Below, one piece after another: positions 25,079 to 32,736 of a stretch of 51,106 nt of DNA. The first letter of the stretch is position 1. Each line of letters starts with the position of its first letter. Source of the stretch: a bacterium (GTDB lineage: Bacteria > Vulcanimicrobiota > Xenobia > Xenobiales > JADMJV01). A program made the translations under genes and the position numbers. The notes beneath the pieces are model-generated. The model saw only the letters and a list, made by a program, of their open reading frames with translations. It did no database searches and was not told the DNA's origin. The stretch is from assembly GCA_030149525.1 (NCBI GenBank), contig JASBRJ010000350.1, forward strand, positions 1-51,106. Direction: 5' to 3'.

Positions 25079-26152
25079 ATGAAAAAAATAAGCAAATCGC
25101 TCGCCCCGCTCGAGGCACGCATTCTTATGGTCGACGATGAAGTCGAAGTGACGAATATTTTGGAAAAAGTGCTGCGAAGGTCCGGCTTTAAGGACCTGGT
25201 CGTCAAAAACAAACCTTTGGAGGCTCTGGACTATTGCCGAGAGGCCCAACCGGATCTCGTGATTCTCGATCTCCACATGCCTGAGTTCTCGGGCTTTGAG
25301 GTGCTTCAGCAACTCAAGAATCTGAGTTCCGATTTTGAACTTCCGCCGGTCATGATGCTCACAGCCGACAATAACAGTGCCTTTCGCTCCAAAGCTTTTT
25401 ATCTAGGGGCCCTGGATTTTGTAGACAAGCCGTTTGAACGGGATATTGTTGGAAAGGTCCACAATTTGCTGGAGCGACGACTCCTGCGGAAAGAACTTCA
25501 TCAGCATAAAATCATGCTGGAGGAGAGGATGGAGTCGGCCCTCTCGGAGCTTCGGGAAACTCAGGTAGAAATGGCCGTTCGCTTAGGCCTGGCAGCGGAG
25601 CATCGCGACGACGACACCGGTGAGCATGTGTCTCGAATTTGTCAGTATACGCGAATTATGGCTCTCGCTTACGGTGAGTCGGAAGCTCGTGCCGATTTGA
25701 TCGGATTGGCCGCCAAGCTTCACGACATCGGCAAGCTCGGCATCCCCGACTCCATCTTGCAGAAGCCTGGAAAGCTCACCCGTCAGGAGTTTGAAACCAT
25801 GAAGTCCCACACCGTTGTAGGGGCGACAATTTTGGGCCGCGCTAACTCCAAACTGCTTCAACTGGCCGAGATTATAGCCCTCAACCATCATGAAAGATGG
25901 GACGGCGAAGGATATCCATCGGGGCTGAAGGGCGAGGAGATCCCTTTGCCTGCCCGTGCCGTGGCGGTCTGTGATGTCTTTGATGCTCTGGTCTCGGAAA
26001 GGCCCTACAAAACAGCTTGGCCGGTAGAAAGAGCCGTAGAGTTTCTCAAGGAACAAAGCGGGCGTCAGTTTGATCCGTTCATGGTGGAGCTCTTTCTTCA
26101 GAATCTGGAAACGATTCTGGCCATCCGTGGTGGTTCTTTGGAAGCGGCCTGA
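25079..26152 (+). CDS. Response regulator with HD-GYP c-di-GMP phosphodiesterase output
   Basis: A 357-residue two-domain protein. Residues 12-130 are a receiver domain: acidic pair in LMVDDE, phosphoacceptor Asp near 64 in VILDLHMPE, MMLTAD, and Lys in VDKPFE. A coiled-coil linker is followed by an HD-GYP domain with HRDDDTGEHVSRI, HDIGKLGIPD (near 215), and HHERWDGEGYPSGLKGEEIPL with the GYP triad intact. It also has the usual RAVAVCDVFDALVSERPYK block. Intact GYP predicts hydrolysis of cyclic di-GMP, switched by phosphorylation. No cognate kinase is present in the window. Its partner is probably the CBS protein just upstream. Confidence 0.95.
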   Translation: MKKISKSLAPLEARILMVDDEVEVTNILEKVLRRSGFKDLVVKNKPLEALDYCREAQPDLVILDLHMPEFSGFEVLQQLKNLSSDFELPPVMMLTADNNSAFRSKAFYLGALDFVDKPFERDIVGKVHNLLERRLLRKELHQHKIMLEERMESALSELRETQVEMAVRLGLAAEHRDDDTGEHVSRICQYTRIMALAYGESEARADLIGLAAKLHDIGKLGIPDSILQKPGKLTRQEFETMKSHTVVGATILGRANSKLLQLAEIIALNHHERWDGEGYPSGLKGEEIPLPARAVAVCDVFDALVSERPYKTAWPVERAVEFLKEQSGRQFDPFMVELFLQNLETILAIRGGSLEAA

Positions 26153-26164
26153 GCCGAAAAAAAG

Positions 26165-26191
26165 AAAGGTGACGATCCTCACACTTTTTTT
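26165..26191 (+). terminator. Rho-independent terminator after the HD-GYP gene
   Basis: AAAGGTGA-CGATCC-TCAC(A)CTTT forms an 8-bp stem with one bulged A, running directly into a T-tract (seven T at 26185-26191). Confidence 0.6.
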
Positions 26192-26264
26192 CCCCGAGTG
26201 TCACTGAATCGCTTAAAGAAATCTCGTAGTCTGAGCTTGTAGCAACGATTAGGAGATATCCACA

Positions 26265-26549
26265 ATGGCAATAGGAAATATACTCAGTAACATGTTTGGT
26301 GGAGGCGGTGCCACAGCCGACAGACTCAGCGCCACTCAGGCTCGCCAGTCCCAGGAGTCCGACCAAAACCAAACCGCCCAAATCGGGGCCCAAATACACT
26401 CCGAACGGCAGAAAACCCAGGCTCAGATTCACCAGATTCAGCAAGAGACCCGGACCAAAGTGGCCGAAATGTATCGGGAGTCCAATCTCAACCGGGTCAA
26501 ATCGGCTGATAAACTTCACCAGAAGTGGGTTCAGCAGATTATGGCTTAG
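26265..26549 (+). CDS. Small Gln-rich coiled-coil protein
   Basis: A 94-residue protein with a good Shine-Dalgarno (AGGAG, about 9 bases before the ATG). A short Gly-rich start (MAIGNILSNMFGGGG) is followed by one long, Gln-rich amphipathic helix (QIHSERQKTQAQIHQIQQETR). No signal peptide and no Cys. It sits between the HD-GYP terminator and the convergent toxin-immunity pair. Function unknown; the composition suggests a coiled-coil or secreted filament-like protein. Confidence 0.65.
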   Translation: MAIGNILSNMFGGGGATADRLSATQARQSQESDQNQTAQIGAQIHSERQKTQAQIHQIQQETRTKVAEMYRESNLNRVKSADKLHQKWVQQIMA

Positions 26550-26562
26550 GTTGGAACGGGCT

Positions 26563-26874
26563 CTAAAGCGTATCCCACAAAGGCTGGAACTGGTCGAACC
26601 ACAGCTTCAGCTGTTGATGTGCTTCCTCCGGTGAGAGGTCACCCTGGTTGGCGTTGTCTCTCACCAATTTTCGAGCGACTTCCTTGTTCTCGTCATTGAG
26701 CACTTCGAGCCAGGCTGCCTGGACCTCACGGGCTCGCTCCGGAGAAGCGGACCACTGCTGATGCATATCTTCAACAGCTTCCTCTATCTCGTCGTCGCCA
26801 AGGGCATCGCCGAACATGAGCTCCAGCCAGTAAGCTAGTTGCCTGGCGTGGGCCGGATAATCATCAAGCATCAT
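26563..26874 (-). CDS. Probable immunity protein for the adjacent polymorphic toxin
   Basis: A 103-residue, acidic, helical protein (DDYPAHARQLAYWLEL, DDEIEEAVEDMHQQW) with no signal peptide. Its ATG overlaps the stop of the toxin gene (ATGA at 26871-26874). This is the usual position and size of an immunity protein that neutralises the toxin in the producing cell. I do not recognise its family, so the call rests on context, charge and size. Confidence 0.6.
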   Translation of the reverse strand: MMLDDYPAHARQLAYWLELMFGDALGDDEIEEAVEDMHQQWSASPERAREVQAAWLEVLNDENKEVARKLVRDNANQGDLSPEEAHQQLKLWFDQFQPLWDTL

Positions 26875-27989
26875 TTGGGAAGTTCTCCTGGATAGATAGT
26901 TTTCACTTTGGGAACGAACGAGTCGCCTTTCTTGGTCCAGGCGTAGTCCACTCTGATCCTGCCCAGATCGTTGGCGCTCAGGTCTCCAACGCCTTTTTTC
27001 GTGCCGGCTCCCACACCTAGATCGTTGGGGAAACTAAAGCCGAAACTATCTCCTTCTTTCGGCTTGGCAATCCAATCCTCATACTGTTTCTTGAGTTCGG
27101 GATTATTCTTCAGGGCGTCCTGGAGGCGTGAAGGCGCTGCCGCCACCGCGGCGTCAATCTCGTCCTTGGATTTGAACCAGGTGAAGGACTGGCCAGGTTT
27201 CCCTTTTTCGTCCAACTTCCTGAGGTGCTTCTCGTGATCAACTCCCTCGGTACCAGGAGGCCCGTGCTTCTTCCAACCGTGTCCAAAGCTCTGGTCGAAT
27301 TCGGTTGGGAGTTCCGAGCCAGGAATACGACCCGGGGCATCAGGTTTGTCGGCATTGTCGGGTTTTTCAGGCTTTTTAGCGGGTGTTTCCGACCTCGGTC
27401 CGTTGGGACCGTCCGGCTTCGGCGCTCCGGGAGCATCGGGTTTCGGAGTTGATGGAACATCTGGTTTTGGAACGCTGGGAACGTCGGCCTTGGCAATTTT
27501 TCCTGTGGGCACGGCGTCCAGAGCTTTGGCGGCCTTGGCGGCGTACTTGGCCCCGGTCACACCCTGGCCTACGATGGGAACCGCCGCTCCCAGGGAGAGT
27601 CCGGCGTTAACCGCGTGACTGTTATCTCCCGTAGCAAGATACCTCAGTCCCGAAACGGCCGAGTTGGCCAGGTCGGGAACGATGCCCACTCCCGGTAGGA
27701 GTCCGGCTGCGTCGAGTCCACCCTGAAGACCATCCAAAAATGCACCGAATCCGCTTCTCGGCTTTTCTTCCGATGTCGCCTCGGGTGAGATCGAAGTGCT
27801 GTCGGGAGAGTTCCTGCGCAGGCGACTCGTGTCGTTGCGACCTTTCGGTCCGGAAGGGGCGGTGGTTGTGGATGGAGTTGTCGAACTCGGGTTTCGTTTA
27901 CGTGGCGCGTTTCTGCCGCGGGAGGCTGCAGGAGTGCTGGAGGGTGGTTTCGTTTGAGTAGGTCGACTGGGTCGAACTTTATTTGCCAT
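26871..27989 (-). CDS. Polymorphic toxin with pretoxin domain and novel C-terminal toxin domain
   Basis: A 372-residue protein in three parts. Residues 1-75 are disordered and Pro/Ser/Thr/Arg-rich. Residues about 80-160 match the pretoxin segment common in secreted bacterial toxins: GLDAAGLLPGVGIVPDLAN, ATGDNSHAVNAGLSLGAAVP, VGQGVTGAKYAAKAAKA. A Pro/Lys/Asp-rich linker with KPDVPS/KPDAPG repeats (160-225) leads to a C-terminal domain of about 140 residues. That domain has FGHGWKKHGPPG, HEKHLRKL, and RIRVDYAWTKKG near the end, which look like the His and beta-strands of an RNase-type (BECR-like) toxin; the activity is not established. No export signal is visible. The downstream overlapping gene is the likely immunity gene. 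Confidence 0.75.
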   Translation of the reverse strand: MANKVRPSRPTQTKPPSSTPAASRGRNAPRKRNPSSTTPSTTTAPSGPKGRNDTSRLRRNSPDSTSISPEATSEEKPRSGFGAFLDGLQGGLDAAGLLPGVGIVPDLANSAVSGLRYLATGDNSHAVNAGLSLGAAVPIVGQGVTGAKYAAKAAKALDAVPTGKIAKADVPSVPKPDVPSTPKPDAPGAPKPDGPNGPRSETPAKKPEKPDNADKPDAPGRIPGSELPTEFDQSFGHGWKKHGPPGTEGVDHEKHLRKLDEKGKPGQSFTWFKSKDEIDAAVAAAPSRLQDALKNNPELKKQYEDWIAKPKEGDSFGFSFPNDLGVGAGTKKGVGDLSANDLGRIRVDYAWTKKGDSFVPKVKTIYPGELPK

Positions 27990-28017
27990 GAGATAAGATA
28001 GCCTTACTTTCGAGTCT

Positions 28018-28483
28018 TGTTCTTATGCTATCGAGTTCGGATCGCTTTCAGGGCGTCGTTTTCTTAGAAATGTGTAAAACTTGTAAACATTTGGTCGTGA
28101 TTGGGCTTAAAAATTTAATGTTCAGGCCGTGTCGATGGTGCGAAGTCGTCTGTTTCGATCGGTAGTTTGGATTGTGAGTGCCGGCGTGACGGGGATCTGC
28201 GGCTTCGGAGTTTTCTGGGGTAGATGGGTTGAGGAAATCTTGATAGCTGGTCAGGTAGATATGGCTGACCGGTGAAAGCCGTGTGGGGGGGTTGATCGTC
28301 TCACAGTAGATCAACCGTGGCCGGCCGAAGCTTCGGTAAACCCCGTTCCAGCCCCAGTGATGAGCGTATTTCAACCTGTGGCGCTCTTAGAGGGTTCACT
28401 TCTGTAACGCTGTCGCACCCCAAGAAGTCCTCAATGAAAAGGCTCCGGCTTCGCGCAAGGACCTTCGACGTTCCCTTCACCCT
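28018..28483. other. Intergenic region with an isolated repeat hairpin and a long-range inverted repeat
   Basis: No convincing gene. It contains one isolated copy of the palindrome family found in the array downstream (GTTGATCGTCTCACAGTAGATCAAC, about 28289-28313, described here in two arms GTTGATC and GATCAAC). It also contains a 10-bp inverted repeat CTTAGAGGGT (28386-28395) with ACCCTCTAAG (28479-28488) enclosing about 80 bp, which overlaps the end of the XRE gene and might be a folded RNA. The part near 28020-28110 is AT-rich and may hold the toxin promoter. Confidence 0.4.
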
Positions 28484-29281
28484 CTAAGCGGCAGTGGCAA
28501 TCGCTAGAACGTCTCTAGCTGTGTTGAGAAGGGAGTATTCGGTCACCGAGTTCACTGGGAGTTCCAGTTCGTATCGCGATCCGTCTTGGCTGTGGTTGTG
28601 ACCGGCTCCATCGATCTCGATCACACTCCAAGTCTCGTCACGAAGCAGGACGTCGACTCTGAGAATGCGGGAGGCGCGAAACGAGAGTTGAAAAAAATAG
28701 TAGTTCTCCTGGAGCTTCAAACACAAGTGGCGATGATGCCCGACTTCGGCAAAGTTGGAAGGGTCTATCACTGGTCGGGGCAGGTGACCTAGTTGGAGTG
28801 GGGCGATCAGAATGGGAACGGCTCCTTTAGCAAGCAGAACGAGCACGAACATCGCTTCGAGGTTTGAGTCGAGTGCCAGATTGTGACAGAAATACTCAAC
28901 GCGCTCGTAATCCGGACGTTTTCGAACCAGAGTTGTTAGGGGGTCGACGAGATTTCGATGTGAGTTGAGAGCTGCACGGAAGCGAATATATGGGGTTCTA
29001 TCCTGATTGGCAAAGAAGAGTGGTGGGGTCGGGAGCAGACTCTGGCCGTCATCTAATAATGTCCGTTGGATAGCATGAGGCACCAGGGAGTAGCGGTCTG
29101 CAGACATCTGAAGAAGAGAACAGATGTCATCTGTCTCTAAGGGACTTGGAACCCTTCGCCCGGTCTCCAAATGGGACCAGCGAAACGGGCTCATCTTACA
29201 CATATCGGCAGCGGCTTTTTGAGTGAGGTTACGCTTCTTTCGTCGACGGCGCATCTCTTTGTGGAACTGAGGTCTAAACAT
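28484..29281 (-). CDS. XRE-type HTH protein with a Vsr/DUF559-like nuclease-fold tail
   Basis: A 265-residue protein. Residues 1-60 form an XRE/Cro helix-turn-helix (FHKEMRRRRKKRNLTQKAAADMCKMSPFRWSHLETG is the typical pattern, read here as LTQKAAADMCKMS and WSHLETGRR). A helical middle follows. The last 60 residues, ASRILRVDVLLRDETWSVIE then IDGAGHNHSQDGSRYELELP, follow the D...ExxDGxxH...DxxR pattern of DUF559/Vsr-like PD-(D/E)xK endonucleases. It could be a DNA-binding nuclease or a regulator that reuses the fold. GGAG lies close to the ATG. It adjoins a large tandem repeat array, which may be its binding region. Confidence 0.6.
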   Translation of the reverse strand: MFRPQFHKEMRRRRKKRNLTQKAAADMCKMSPFRWSHLETGRRVPSPLETDDICSLLQMSADRYSLVPHAIQRTLLDDGQSLLPTPPLFFANQDRTPYIRFRAALNSHRNLVDPLTTLVRKRPDYERVEYFCHNLALDSNLEAMFVLVLLAKGAVPILIAPLQLGHLPRPVIDPSNFAEVGHHRHLCLKLQENYYFFQLSFRASRILRVDVLLRDETWSVIEIDGAGHNHSQDGSRYELELPVNSVTEYSLLNTARDVLAIATAA

Positions 29282-29449
29282 GGCTCCACTCTATTGGCTT
29301 TTTATGTCAGCCGCTTTGCCATCTTGATAAGTATCTGTTGCCGCCAAATTACAAAATTTTGAACACCCGCATGAAACCGTAGTTGTGAGAGCTGTGCTCA
29401 ACTCTAACCCGCTCTCTCCATCAAGAAGTAGATCGTCTCACAGTCGATC

Positions 29450-29838
29450 GAAACGGCCTGCGGGAAATTGATCGCCCCACGGTCGATCAATTGATCCGGC
29501 CACGGCCGATCAAAACGGCCTACGGGAAATTGATCGCCTCACGGCCGATCAATTGATCGGGCCACAGTCGATCAAAACGGCCTACGGGAAATTGATCGCC
29601 TCACGGTCGATCGATTGATCCGGCCACGGCCGATCAAAACGGCCTACGGGAAATTGATCGCCTCACAGCCGATCAATTGATCGCCTCACGGTCGATCAAA
29701 ACCGCCTACGGGAAATTGATCGTCCCACGGTCGATCAATTGATCCGGCCACGGCCGAAAGCCGCCAGGCGTTACGAAGTCTCAAAACGGCCTACGGGAAA
29801 TTGATCGCCTCACGGCCGATCAATTGATCCGGCCACGG
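29450..29838. repeat. 62-bp tandem repeat array made of palindromic sub-blocks
   Basis: Five units with an exact 62-bp period (starts at 29450, 29512, 29574, 29636, 29698) and a sixth at 29783 after a 23-bp disruption. Each unit is AAAACGGCCTACGGGAAA followed by two palindromic blocks of the form TTGATC-(9 to 11 bp)-GATCAA, such as TTGATCG...CGATCAA and TTGATCcGGCCacGGCCgATCAA. A partial block precedes it at 29431. The whole gap 29282-29875 has no gene; outside the array only an AT-rich stretch at 29300-29400 (probable XRE promoter) is seen. There are no unique spacers, so this is not CRISPR. Confidence 0.9.
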
Positions 29839-29875
29839 ACACAAGCCGCTACGAGCCAAAAACCCTCTTCCGCCA

Positions 29876-30685
29876 TCACTCCCGAGGCCGAGTGGTCAAA
29901 AAATCCCGACTGTCCCGAACTTCCTGATGCAACCTCTGCAACCGCCGATACAGCATCCCCACCCCATCATCATTTTTCTCATCCAGCGCCTGTTGAAGCT
30001 CTTCTAAGGTCTGCCTAAGCCTGAGAGATAGGACGGGTTCGGGGCCTGGCTGGGTCCATTCCGGTTTTTGAAAGGCGGGGAGGAGTTTACTCAACTGACC
30101 CTTTTCTCTGGGGGAGAGGCTTTTGAGTTCGATGGCTTGAGCCTCGCCGTCTGAGCCTTTGCCGGCGGTTCGCCGCAGCAGTTTGGCAACATCGCGCTTG
30201 GACAGTCCGAGCATGAAGCTTGTGACCGATTTGACGGCTTGCTTTCGCCCCACGAAGTGGCTGAGTCGAGCCACCAGGAAGTTGCGGACTTTGCGCCATT
30301 CGGGGGTGGAGGGGTCGGCGGCGTCGATCTGCTTTTGCTTATCCCGGAACTCGCCGTTACCAAGAAAATCAGCCAGGAAAATTTTGGCCATCTGTTCGGC
30401 GGGGGGAAGCTCTTTTTGGGTGGCGCGAGCGGGTGCGCGAAGGCGCTTTTTGATCTGGGTGAGCTTCCATCCCTCTTCTTGGAGGCGAAGGATGTCGGAG
30501 ATTTCGCCCACAACTTTGTGGGGGAAGTAGCGGACCCGACCGTCGGCAAACTTAAAAGGCTTTCGAAGGGGCTTTTCCAGCACCCCCTTGGCGATCCAGA
30601 AACGAATCGTCCGCTCTTGAACCTCCATGCCCTCGTGCTCCAAGGCGTAGAGTAGTTCTTCAAGGGTAAGATACTCAGAACTCAC
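29876..30685 (-). CDS. MerR-like DNA-binding protein
   Basis: A 269-residue protein with an N-terminal MerR-type winged helix: LTLEELLYALEHEGMEVQERTIRFWIAKGVLEKP is the HTH region, then GRVRYFPHKVVGEISDILRLQEEGWKLTQIKKRL (each read in shorter blocks). The remaining 180 residues are helical and basic, with no recognisable ligand domain, and end in a coiled-coil (LRQTLEELQQALDEKNDDG). It is the last gene of the minus-strand operon from 34244 and lies directly before the tandem repeat array. It may regulate that operon or bind the repeats. Both are inference. Confidence 0.75.
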   Translation of the reverse strand: MSSEYLTLEELLYALEHEGMEVQERTIRFWIAKGVLEKPLRKPFKFADGRVRYFPHKVVGEISDILRLQEEGWKLTQIKKRLRAPARATQKELPPAEQMAKIFLADFLGNGEFRDKQKQIDAADPSTPEWRKVRNFLVARLSHFVGRKQAVKSVTSFMLGLSKRDVAKLLRRTAGKGSDGEAQAIELKSLSPREKGQLSKLLPAFQKPEWTQPGPEPVLSLRLRQTLEELQQALDEKNDDGVGMLYRRLQRLHQEVRDSRDFLTTRPRE

Positions 30686-30701
30686 AAACCGCCCTCAAAG
30701 C

Positions 30702-31070
30702 TTACCCGAGCGAAGCCGAACTGGTCCAGTCTTGATTGTTCTCGACGGCATGTTTAATGGACGTCATGATATCGTTGCCCTCTTCGACCAGAGCGAGCCC
30801 TTCATCGAGCCGTTCGGTCTGACCGTCCTCCAAGAAGTTGAAAAACTCATCCACTCCCGCAAACATCAGTTGAAGCGCTTCCATCATCAGGTCGCGTAAC
30901 ATTTCCGCGCCCTCCGGTGCCTCCTCGGCTTCATAGCCTTGATAGATGACAGCCAGATGGTCCTGGGTCATGGTCAGTGTTTCGACGATGTTGTCGATAT
31001 CTTCGATTTCGTCGTTGCGTAGCTTAGGGGCCAACTTACGCAAGAAATCGAGGAGAATGTTATTGTCCAC
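30702..31070 (-). CDS. Small helical acidic protein
   Basis: A 122-residue acidic helical protein beginning at GTG 31070, overlapping the preceding gene by 11 bases. Segments such as LRDLMMEALQLMFAGVDEFFNFLEDG resemble the helical domain of the 21928-23598 protein and of the 31898-32263 protein. I infer one paralogous domain family used repeatedly in this genome. No known domain recognised. Confidence 0.65.
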   Translation of the reverse strand: MDNNILLDFLRKLAPKLRNDEIEDIDNIVETLTMTQDHLAVIYQGYEAEEAPEGAEMLRDLMMEALQLMFAGVDEFFNFLEDGQTERLDEGLALVEEGNDIMTSIKHAVENNQDWTSSASLG

Positions 31071-31290
31071 TCTTTTCGCTCTCCATAATATTGGAAAGCT
31101 TTTCGTGAAAGGCCTTCAGGTCCTGTCCGACTCTGTCACGATAGCTCTTGACCTCCACACCGTCGTCGGCGCTGGCCGGTTTGCGGGAGGCGATGTCCCG
31201 GCTCGCCGAAACCTGACCGAACAGGTGAGTCAGTGCGGCGTCCCACTCTTGGTAAAGGTGGAACTCGGCTTGTTCCCAGTCAGGAGACAC
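31060..31290 (-). CDS. Very small protein of unknown function
   Basis: A 76-residue protein starting at GTG 31290 inside the last codons of the upstream gene and ending 11 bases into the downstream gene. This double overlap is the main evidence that it is real. It is helical and charged (WEQAEFHLYQEWDAALTHLF). No function recognised. Confidence 0.6.
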   Translation of the reverse strand: MSPDWEQAEFHLYQEWDAALTHLFGQVSASRDIASRKPASADDGVEVKSYRDRVGQDLKAFHEKLSNIMESEKSGQ

Positions 31291-31894
31291 GGAATTTCAC
31301 CATCTCGGCCTGGGTGGGAAAGCGGGGAGGAAGACGGAGCCGGGCAATTTTTGGATAGTCCTGGGAGTTCACCACATCCAAGCCCCACTGACTCAGCTCA
31401 ACTCTGTCCTCACCCCAGCGAGTCCCCTCGCCTCCTTGAGCTACGATGATGCCTACAGAGTGAAAGCTTCGGTGAACCGACTTGGGGTTGAGCGAATAGA
31501 GTGTCTTCAGCGTCTTAGCGATATTTCGACTATGAATCTGGTGGGCCGGACTGATGTCTACAACTTTGGTGGACTGCTTGGCCGGAAGCCAGGCCATGTC
31601 ACCAACCCTCATCATGACTTTAGAGCGAGGGATCTGAAGATCACCTGAGGGCTGCAGGCGAATCTGGTTCTCCAAAGCTTCCACTCTGGAGATGGCATCC
31701 AGAAGACGAGCCCGGTAGAGAGTCAATTCGTCGGGGTTGAGGTCCACTCCGAACAGCAACTGCGAAAGACGATCATGAACTTCAGAGCGCCGTTCCTGAC
31801 GCTCTTGCCGAGCCAAACGGGAGAATTGAAGCAGGGCCCACTTGTCCAGGTTGCCCACTCCGCTTCCGGAAACAGAAATCGAAGAAAAATCCAT
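31280..31894 (-). CDS. Uncharacterised protein
   Basis: A 204-residue soluble protein. The N-terminal half is a coiled-coil (LLQFSRLARQERQERRSEV, ELTLYRARLLDAISRVEALE). The C-terminal half is mixed alpha/beta (VMMRVGDMAWLPAKQ, SVGIIVAQGGEGTRWGED). Start at ATG 31894, three bases after the previous stop. Conserved operon position is the only functional clue. Confidence 0.65.
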   Translation of the reverse strand: MDFSSISVSGSGVGNLDKWALLQFSRLARQERQERRSEVHDRLSQLLFGVDLNPDELTLYRARLLDAISRVEALENQIRLQPSGDLQIPRSKVMMRVGDMAWLPAKQSTKVVDISPAHQIHSRNIAKTLKTLYSLNPKSVHRSFHSVGIIVAQGGEGTRWGEDRVELSQWGLDVVNSQDYPKIARLRLPPRFPTQAEMVKFRVS

Positions 31895-31897
31895 GCT

Positions 31898-32263
31898 CTA
31901 TCCTCTCATTCCCGTTTCTTCTTGCAGGGCGCTGTTATGGCTTTCCGCCTGCCGTCGCACTTCTCGTAACATCTCTCGAGCGTCCTGGGTTCGGGATAGA
32001 ATTTCGGCGCTCAACTCGGGGATGTCTTCCTCCACCGCTAATTCTAGTAAATCCAGCGCTTCGGCAAAAAGATTGTAGGCCTCCATCATGGCATCATCCA
32101 GACCTTCAAGCCCCGGGGGAGAGGGGTTGTTCTCAAGCTTCTCGCCGAGTTCTTCTAAAGAGTCCCGACCATCGTCGATGGCGGGGAGAACCACTTCCGG
32201 CAAGAGATAGTCACCGTTGCGAAGAGCGTCGGCCGACCGATAGAGAAACTCGTCGATGGTCAA
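31898..32263 (-). CDS. Small helical acidic protein, paralogue of its operon neighbour
   Basis: A 121-residue acidic helical protein (SLEELGEKLENNPSPPGLEG, YNLFAEALDLLELAVEED). Its layout resembles the 30702-31070 product and parts of the zinc-ribbon protein at 21928-23598. The start at 32263 overlaps the previous stop by 4 bases. Function unknown. Confidence 0.65.
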   Translation of the reverse strand: MTIDEFLYRSADALRNGDYLLPEVVLPAIDDGRDSLEELGEKLENNPSPPGLEGLDDAMMEAYNLFAEALDLLELAVEEDIPELSAEILSRTQDAREMLREVRRQAESHNSALQEETGMRG

Positions 32264-32727
32264 GAGTCTTCCTCGGCGCCCAGGACGTCTTTCTCGGAAA
32301 GTACATGGATGGGGTATCGCAGAACCGGGTTGTCCTGACTGTAAATCGTCACTCGGTAGAGACCCGGCTCCGGCAACTCAAGTCCTTGAAAAAAGGTGAT
32401 GGCGGTGTAGGGAATGTCCGAGTCTTCCAGCTCAAAAGGACGGCTGGTTGTGTCGACCAGAGGCTCACCGTCGGGTTGTCTGACTACGATTCTCTGCTCG
32501 TACACGCCGACTGCTCCGAGCCAGCAATTGGTGATAAAAAAACCGGCCGACTCGGGAAACTTGTAAGGAAATTCGTCTAGAACCAACTGGTGGGTGACGA
32601 AGACAAACGAGGGAGGCCCTTTCGATTCGTCGATCCCGAGGCTCGGGACGGAGTAGAGGAGCTGAAGATTATCCGGTATGGCAGGCAAGATCTCTCCCAA
32701 TTTCAGTATTGAGTGTATCTTACCCAA
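32260..32727 (-). CDS. Beta-rich protein, DUF6941-like
   Basis: A 155-residue soluble protein. The pattern of a strand pair around VFVTHQLVLDEFPYKFPESAG, then QRIVVRQPDGEPLVD, ITFFQGLELPEPGLYRVTIY and a final YPIHVL strand recalls the DUF6941 family of small beta-sandwich proteins often found in accessory operons. The match is from memory of the pattern and is tentative. It overlaps the next gene by 4 bases and lies 9 bases after the previous one. Confidence 0.6.
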   Translation of the reverse strand: MGKIHSILKLGEILPAIPDNLQLLYSVPSLGIDESKGPPSFVFVTHQLVLDEFPYKFPESAGFFITNCWLGAVGVYEQRIVVRQPDGEPLVDTTSRPFELEDSDIPYTAITFFQGLELPEPGLYRVTIYSQDNPVLRYPIHVLSEKDVLGAEEDS

Positions 32728-32736
32728 GCGGCTCGG

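Noticed and set aside
28048-28374. 108-codon minus-strand frame
   Set aside because: Composition is irregular, no ribosome-binding site, and it contains an isolated palindrome of the repeat family.
29431-29845. CRISPR array
   Set aside because: Units repeat over their whole 62-bp length with no unique spacers, and no cas gene is present.
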